Origin: an uncultured Bacteroidota bacterium
GTDB lineage: Bacteria; Bacteroidota; Bacteroidia; B-17B0; Aurantibacillaceae
Direction of reading: 5' to 3'
NCBI GenBank assembly: GCA_937868545.1
Contig: CALMMX010000196.1
Span: forward strand, 1 to 35,836
DNA: 35,836 nucleotides
How positions within the stretch are numbered: the first letter of the stretch is position 1; every line of letters starts with the position of its first letter. The position numbers were made by a program, and so were the translations under genes. Under the pieces are notes generated by a model. It had not been told where the DNA came from. It saw nothing but the letters and a program-made list of their open reading frames with translations, and searched no databases. Below, piece by piece: positions 34,048 to 35,836 of the stretch.

Positions 34048-35836
34048 ATGATAACAAAAGATACTACCAAAAAATTATTTTTACTAGATGCCTTTGCTTT
34101 AATATACAGAGCTCATTTTGCCTTTGCTAAAAATCCCCGTGTAAGCTCAAAAGGATTAAATACCTCTGCAATTTTTGGTTTTACAAATACTTTACTCGAA
34201 ATTTTAAATAAAGAAAAACCAACTCATATTGCTGTTGTATTCGATACTCCTGAACAAACAGCTCGACATATTGAATTTGAAGCCTACAAAGCACATCGTG
34301 AAGAAATGCCCGATGATTTGCGTGCTAGTTTACCATACATAAATCAATTAATTGAGGGCTTTAATATTCCCATTATTAAAACTCCTGGTTTTGAGGCAGA
34401 TGATGCAATTGGCACCTTGGCTAAGGTTGCCGAACAACAAGGCTTTACAACTTACATGATGACTCCCGATAAGGATTATGGACAGTTAGTGGATGAAAAT
34501 ACATTTATTTATAAACCAGCTCGTTTTGGTAATGCTCCCGAAATATTAGGTAAAGAAGAGATTTGTAAAAAATGGGAAATTCAAAATGTATCTCAACTCA
34601 TTGATATTTTAGGATTAATGGGAGATACAGCCGATAATATCCCAGGCATCCCAGGTGTAGGAGAAAAAACAGCTATTCAATTAGTGAAAGATTATGGCAG
34701 TGTAGAAAATTTATATTTAAATACTGACAAGTTAAAAGGTAAGTTAAAAGAAAAAGTTGAAAATAATAAAGAGATGGCTATTCAATCAAAACGATTAGCT
34801 ACAATTATTTTAGATGTGCCTGTAGAATTTAATGAACAGGAATTGGCATTACAACCAGTAAATAAAGAGGCACTCCGTGAGTTGTTTACCGAATTAGAAT
34901 TTAGAGGATTGGCTCAAAAAATTTTGGGAGAAGATATTGGATCAGTTTCTTCTGCACCAATTGCTGATGTATCGAAATCTAAAACACCAAGTAAACCTGC
35001 AGTTAATGATTTATTTAGCTCGGCAGAAGAACAGGCTAGTAATGATGAATTATTAGAAGAGACAGAAGCAAAAGTTTTTAAAACTATAAAAGATATTTTG
35101 GTTGATTATGTATTGTGTAATACACCAGAAACAATTTCAACTTTAATTGAATTATTAAATTCACATGATGAGTTTTGTTTTGATTCTGAAACAACTGATT
35201 TAAATACCATTAATGCTGAATTGGTAGGTTTGTCATTTTCTGTGAAAGAAAACCAAGCGTTTTATGTGCCAGTTTCATCAAATCAAGAGGAAGCGCAGCA
35301 ATTAATGAATTTATTTAAACCTTTGTTCTTAAATGAATCTAAAACATTGGTTGGTCAAAATATTAAATACGATTTACAAGTTTTAAAAAATTATGGTATA
35401 GAAATAAAAAATAAATTGTGGGATACCATGGTTGCGCATTTTTTATTTATGCCCGAAATGCGTCATAATATGAATGTTTTGGCTGAAACATATTTAGATT
35501 ATTCGCCTATTAGTATCGATGATTTAATTGGAAAAAAAGGTAAAGATCAATTAAGTATGCGTGATGTAGCAATAGATGTAATTAAAGATTATGCTGCTGA
35601 AGATGCTGATGTTACCCTAAAATTGAAAACTATTTTTGAACCAAAATTAAAAGAAGCGGGTGTAGATAAATTGTTTCATGAGGTGGAATTGCCATTAATA
35701 GAGGCATTAGCAGGCATGGAACGTGAAGGGATTAATTTAGATGTAAATGCATTACAAGAGTTTTCGGCACAATTGCAAGATGATATTACTAAGGTTGATG
35801 CTGAAATACAAGAGTTAGCAGGAACAAAATTTAATA
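34048..35836 (+). CDS. polA: DNA polymerase I, 3'-truncated by the window edge
   Basis: The first 596 codons are present; the gene runs off the right edge. The N-terminal 5'-3' exonuclease domain (about 10-295) has LLDAFALIYRAHF, VVFDTPEQTARH, FEADDAIGTLA, TPDKDYGQLV and GDTADNIPGIPGVGEKTA. The 3'-5' exonuclease domain keeps all proofreading residues: Asp379-x-Glu381 (FDSETT), Asp442 (NIKYDL) and Tyr515-x3-Asp519 (YAAEDAD). This contrasts with bacteria whose Pol I has lost proofreading. The polymerase domain begins near residue 550 (VELPLIEALAGMEREGI) and its catalytic motifs lie outside the window. The start is the ATG at 34048, 46 bp after the lipase stop. Confidence 0.96.
   Translation, partial: MITKDTTKKLFLLDAFALIYRAHFAFAKNPRVSSKGLNTSAIFGFTNTLLEILNKEKPTHIAVVFDTPEQTARHIEFEAYKAHREEMPDDLRASLPYINQLIEGFNIPIIKTPGFEADDAIGTLAKVAEQQGFTTYMMTPDKDYGQLVDENTFIYKPARFGNAPEILGKEEICKKWEIQNVSQLIDILGLMGDTADNIPGIPGVGEKTAIQLVKDYGSVENLYLNTDKLKGKLKEKVENNKEMAIQSKRLATIILDVPVEFNEQELALQPVNKEALRELFTELEFRGLAQKILGEDIGSVSSAPIADVSKSKTPSKPAVNDLFSSAEEQASNDELLEETEAKVFKTIKDILVDYVLCNTPETISTLIELLNSHDEFCFDSETTDLNTINAELVGLSFSVKENQAFYVPVSSNQEEAQQLMNLFKPLFLNESKTLVGQNIKYDLQVLKNYGIEIKNKLWDTMVAHFLFMPEMRHNMNVLAETYLDYSPISIDDLIGKKGKDQLSMRDVAIDVIKDYAAEDADVTLKLKTIFEPKLKEAGVDKLFHEVELPLIEALAGMEREGINLDVNALQEFSAQLQDDITKVDAEIQELAGTKFN

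Noticed and set aside
1-35836. tRNA or rRNA genes
   Set aside because: Reading both strands of the gaps by eye I saw no tRNA cloverleaf or rRNA-like block; a tRNAscan run would settle it.

Overview
The window is low-GC DNA (about one third G+C by eye, not counted) from the chromosome of a Bacteroidota bacterium. The evidence is two proteins with a type IX secretion (T9SS) C-terminal sorting domain, a TPR/PD40 outer-membrane-type protein, a CarboxypepD-reg/TonB-plug/beta-barrel protein, an SDR-type L-threonine 3-dehydrogenase, and a strong excess of Gln at position +1 after signal peptidase I sites. I cannot place family or genus. Both edges cut genes: a giant repeat protein on the left and polA on the right.

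Layout. 1-6917: 3' part of a giant extracellular T9SS repeat protein, then a lipoprotein esterase. 7076-8313: a small conserved protein of unknown function and the pseudouridine synthase RluF. 8644-14271 (minus): a tightly overlapping operon uvrA > nhaD > M50 protease > PAP2 phosphatase, preceded by an LpxL-like acyltransferase (14366-15238, minus). 15342-16961: a TPR/PD40 protein ending in a clear terminator. 17153-19802: an integron-like array of two gene cassettes without an integrase (a CALIN-type array). Cassette 1 carries a PD-(D/E)XK nuclease-like gene. Cassette 2 carries a membrane-anchored nucleotidyltransferase-like gene overlapping a small partner gene. 19873-22680 (minus): an outer-membrane beta-barrel protein. 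22783-23427: a YdeI/DUF1801-like protein with a CDGSH Fe-S motif at its C-terminus. 23428-23946: an intergenic block of three unrelated palindromic repeats. 23947-27589 (minus): trhO > hmgA > hppD, joining tRNA wobble-uridine hydroxylation to two steps of tyrosine breakdown. 27806-34001 (plus): threonine dehydrogenase, a YwqK/MORN repeat protein, cysS, glutaminyl cyclase and a T9SS lipase-like hydrolase. 34048-end: polA.

How things fit together. Most of the window is housekeeping (DNA repair, tRNA charging and modification, rRNA modification, lipid A, amino acid catabolism) plus envelope proteins. The accessory part is the cassette array. Each cassette starts with a G/TTRRRY core exactly complementary to the RYYYAAC core placed 4-5 bp after its own last stop codon, and the two attC-like elements are visibly homologous. 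The cassette contents (nuclease; nucleotidyltransferase pair) resemble defence or toxin-antitoxin cargo, but that function is inference. A second theme is N-terminal pyroglutamate: a periplasmic glutaminyl cyclase sits directly before a T9SS cargo gene whose predicted mature N-terminus is Gln.
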